From assembly GCA_002732675.1 (NCBI GenBank), contig NVRR01000101.1, positions 1 through 9,722 of the forward strand: a stretch of 9,722 nucleotides of DNA, read 5' to 3'. A program made the translations under genes and the position numbers. The DNA is from Sneathiella sp. GTDB lineage: Bacteria > Pseudomonadota > Alphaproteobacteria > Sneathiellales > Sneathiellaceae. Positions 6,083 to 9,722 of this stretch are shown one piece after another (positions within the stretch are counted from its first letter, which is position 1; every line of letters starts with the position of its first letter). Under the pieces are notes generated by a model. It worked only from the letters and a program-made list of their open reading frames with translations. It made no database searches and had not been told where the DNA came from.

Positions 6083-6972
6083 TTTGCATCCAATCGGCTT
6101 TCGCCCATATCACCCGGATTTTCGTCCGGACTGCTCATGCCCGGCAAATCATAACGAAGCACACTCACATATTCCAGCAAGCTCCAGTCCGTAAATGTCT
6201 GGACGCGTATGCGCCGCCCTGAAACCGAAGACACAATTCCAATCGGTCGGCCCGCGGGCAGCATACCACCGTCGCCAGAGGTGACAATCCGGTCGCCGGG
6301 AACAACAACCGCATTATTGGGCAGAAATTCCAAGGTCGGAGATGCGGAGTTATTCCCCACAAGTATGCCTTTATGCCGCGATTTTTCCAGCACAGCCGGA
6401 ATACGAGAGTTCAAATCCGTCAACAGTAAAACGCGAGAAGAGCTATTCCCCACTTCAACAATCCGGCCCACGAGGCCAAGTGGTCCGACGGCCGCCTGCC
6501 CGACCCGTATGCCGTCATCACTGCCCGCGTTCAAAAGCAGCGTACGCACAAATGACCCGCCTGAATCGCCCACAACCCTGGCCGTAATCGGCAAGACCAG
6601 TGGATCGGAAAGGGCATTTAAAAGCTGTCGGTAATTTTCATTTTCCTGAGAAAGCGCCCGACCCACGGCCTGCCACTTCAACAGACGTGCATTTTCTTCG
6701 CGTAATCGCGCGTTTTCCTCGACAATATTGGTAAGGTTCTGGACCTTGGCGACGGTTGCGTTAATAGCGTCCACCGGTTGGGAAATAGCGGAGAGTACCG
6801 GCGCCATGATATCGGTGGTGGTTGTTCTAAGACCTTCGATGACACCAATATTTGCTTTTCCGAGAAACAAGAGTGCAATGGAAACTGCGATCAGGGCAAG
6901 AAAGGCAAAGCGCTGAATAATTGTCTTCAGCGGCCATGCCAGCCTGATTGCAATACCCTGCCTGGGTGCCAT
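6079..6972 (-). CDS. mreC: Rod shape-determining protein MreC
   Basis: 297 aa. MreC is a bitopic protein that dimerises in the periplasm and contacts PBP2, coupling MreB to wall synthesis. It has a basic N-terminus, one transmembrane helix (about 21-38), a coiled coil at about 66-118 rich in EEN/LREEN heptads, and then the beta-barrel domains. LNAGSDDGIRVGQAAVGP..LVGRI (148-171) is the typical first-barrel signature and VVPGDRIVTSGDGGMLPAG (223-241) that of the second. The start chosen is ATG 6972 with GGGAG upstream, because it gives a short basic N-terminus before the membrane helix. A GTG at 6993 would add 7 Arg-rich residues (MLRERRR) and cannot be excluded. The gap after mreB is 34 bp with no terminator, so the operon continues. 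Confidence 0.95.
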   Translation of the reverse strand: MAPRQGIAIRLAWPLKTIIQRFAFLALIAVSIALLFLGKANIGVIEGLRTTTTDIMAPVLSAISQPVDAINATVAKVQNLTNIVEENARLREENARLLKWQAVGRALSQENENYRQLLNALSDPLVLPITARVVGDSGGSFVRTLLLNAGSDDGIRVGQAAVGPLGLVGRIVEVGNSSSRVLLLTDLNSRIPAVLEKSRHKGILVGNNSASPTLEFLPNNAVVVPGDRIVTSGDGGMLPAGRPIGIVSSVSGRRIRVQTFTDWSLLEYVSVLRYDLPGMSSPDENPGDMGESRLDAK

Positions 6973-7006
6973 TCGCCTTCTCTCCCGTAACACCGTTCGT
7001 CCGAAA

Positions 7007-8364
<1,358 letters not shown>

Positions 8365-8394
8365 AAAAGCCGGTGCGTTGTAGCACCGGCTTTT
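8365..8394 (-). terminator. Intrinsic terminator of the ilv transcript
   Basis: GCCGGTGC (8369-8376) and GCACCGGC (8383-8390) form a perfect 8-bp G-C-rich stem around a 6-nt loop, extended by four A-T pairs. Read on the minus strand, the stem is followed by a run of seven T (8368-8362). It lies 19 bp after the ilvC stop and insulates the ilv genes from mreB. The other strand has four T after the stem, so weak bidirectional function is possible. Confidence 0.93.
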
Positions 8395-8413
8395 ATATGT
8401 TGACGCGAGACGT

Positions 8414-9475
<1,062 letters not shown>

Positions 9476-9494
9476 CTATATTCCTGCCGCCCGA

Positions 9495-9722
9495 TCAGAT
9501 GGTCTTAACCCCACGCCGAACGGCGACAACGCCAGTCCGGCACACCTCGGCTTTGCCAAGCGGTTCCATGAGCCCGACAAAAGCTTTTACCTTGTCGCGC
9601 ACTCCGGTCACTTCAAAAACAAATGAATCCTCTGTGGTATCCACAGCGCGCGCCCTGAAAATATCGGCCATCCGCAGGGCCTCCACCCGCTTCTCGCCTC
9701 TGCAAACGACTTTCACCAGCGC
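9495..9722 (-). CDS. ilvN: Acetolactate synthase small (regulatory) subunit, C-terminal part
   Basis: The window holds only the last 75 codons; the frame is open through the right edge, beginning ALVKVVCRGEKRVEALRMAD. The sequence matches the C-terminal domain of IlvN/IlvH, with ADIFRARAVDTTEDSFVFEVTG followed by MEPLGKAEVCRTGVVAVRRG near the end. This subunit binds the catalytic subunit IlvB/IlvI and confers valine feedback control on the first common step of branched-chain amino acid synthesis. The N-terminal ACT domain lies outside the window. The gene ends with TGA at 9495-9497, 61 bp before ilvC, an order expected for an ilv operon. Confidence 0.95.
   Translation of the reverse strand, partial: ALVKVVCRGEKRVEALRMADIFRARAVDTTEDSFVFEVTGVRDKVKAFVGLMEPLGKAEVCRTGVVAVRRGVKTI

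Overview
The window comes from an alphaproteobacterium. The evidence is the unbroken mreB-mreC-mreD-mrdA-mrdB order, an adjacent class I ilvC of the length usual in that class, and the sequence style of the encoded proteins. I cannot name a genus from the sequence alone. There are two clearly different parts: a conserved housekeeping block (about 2412-9722, all on the minus strand) and a lower-GC accessory-looking segment (about 1-2411) that ends at the 3' end of a tRNA-Lys gene.

Housekeeping block, read in the direction of transcription (right to left). First comes the 3' end of ilvN (acetolactate synthase regulatory subunit), then ilvC (ketol-acid reductoisomerase), so branched-chain amino acid synthesis. 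This unit closes with a strong hairpin-plus-U-tract terminator at 8365-8394. After about 300 bp of non-coding DNA comes the cell-shape operon: mreB (actin-like filament), mreC and mreD (scaffold proteins), mrdA (PBP2 transpeptidase) and mrdB (RodA glycosyltransferase). Together these make the elongasome that inserts peptidoglycan into the side wall. The last four genes are tightly coupled: mreC/mreD overlap by 4 bp, mreD/mrdA are 1 bp apart, and mrdA/mrdB overlap by 8 bp. A tRNA-Lys(CTT) follows on the same strand. Three starts were moved downstream from the longest open frame (ilvC, mreC, mrdB), because a good Shine-Dalgarno sequence and the family N-terminus support the internal ATG.

Accessory segment. 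Next to the tRNA 3' end lies a very AT-rich stretch (about 17% GC over 2341-2400). Then, on the plus strand, comes a 485-residue protein with an N-terminal XRE-type helix-turn-helix and a TPR-like C-terminal half. That half contains four repeats with an exact 50-residue period. Divergent from it are a 55-residue membrane peptide gene and, at the left edge, the start of an unrecognised open frame. The divergent promoter region is bracketed by a 9-bp inverted repeat that could be an operator. Two diverged copies of a 26-nt repeat lie in opposite orientation on either side of the HTH gene.

The most interesting material is therefore the 1-2411 segment: a possible tRNA-associated island edge with an HTH-TPR regulator facing a tiny membrane protein. 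The window does not reach the other end of that segment, so whether it is an island, and whether it is a functional system, remains inference.
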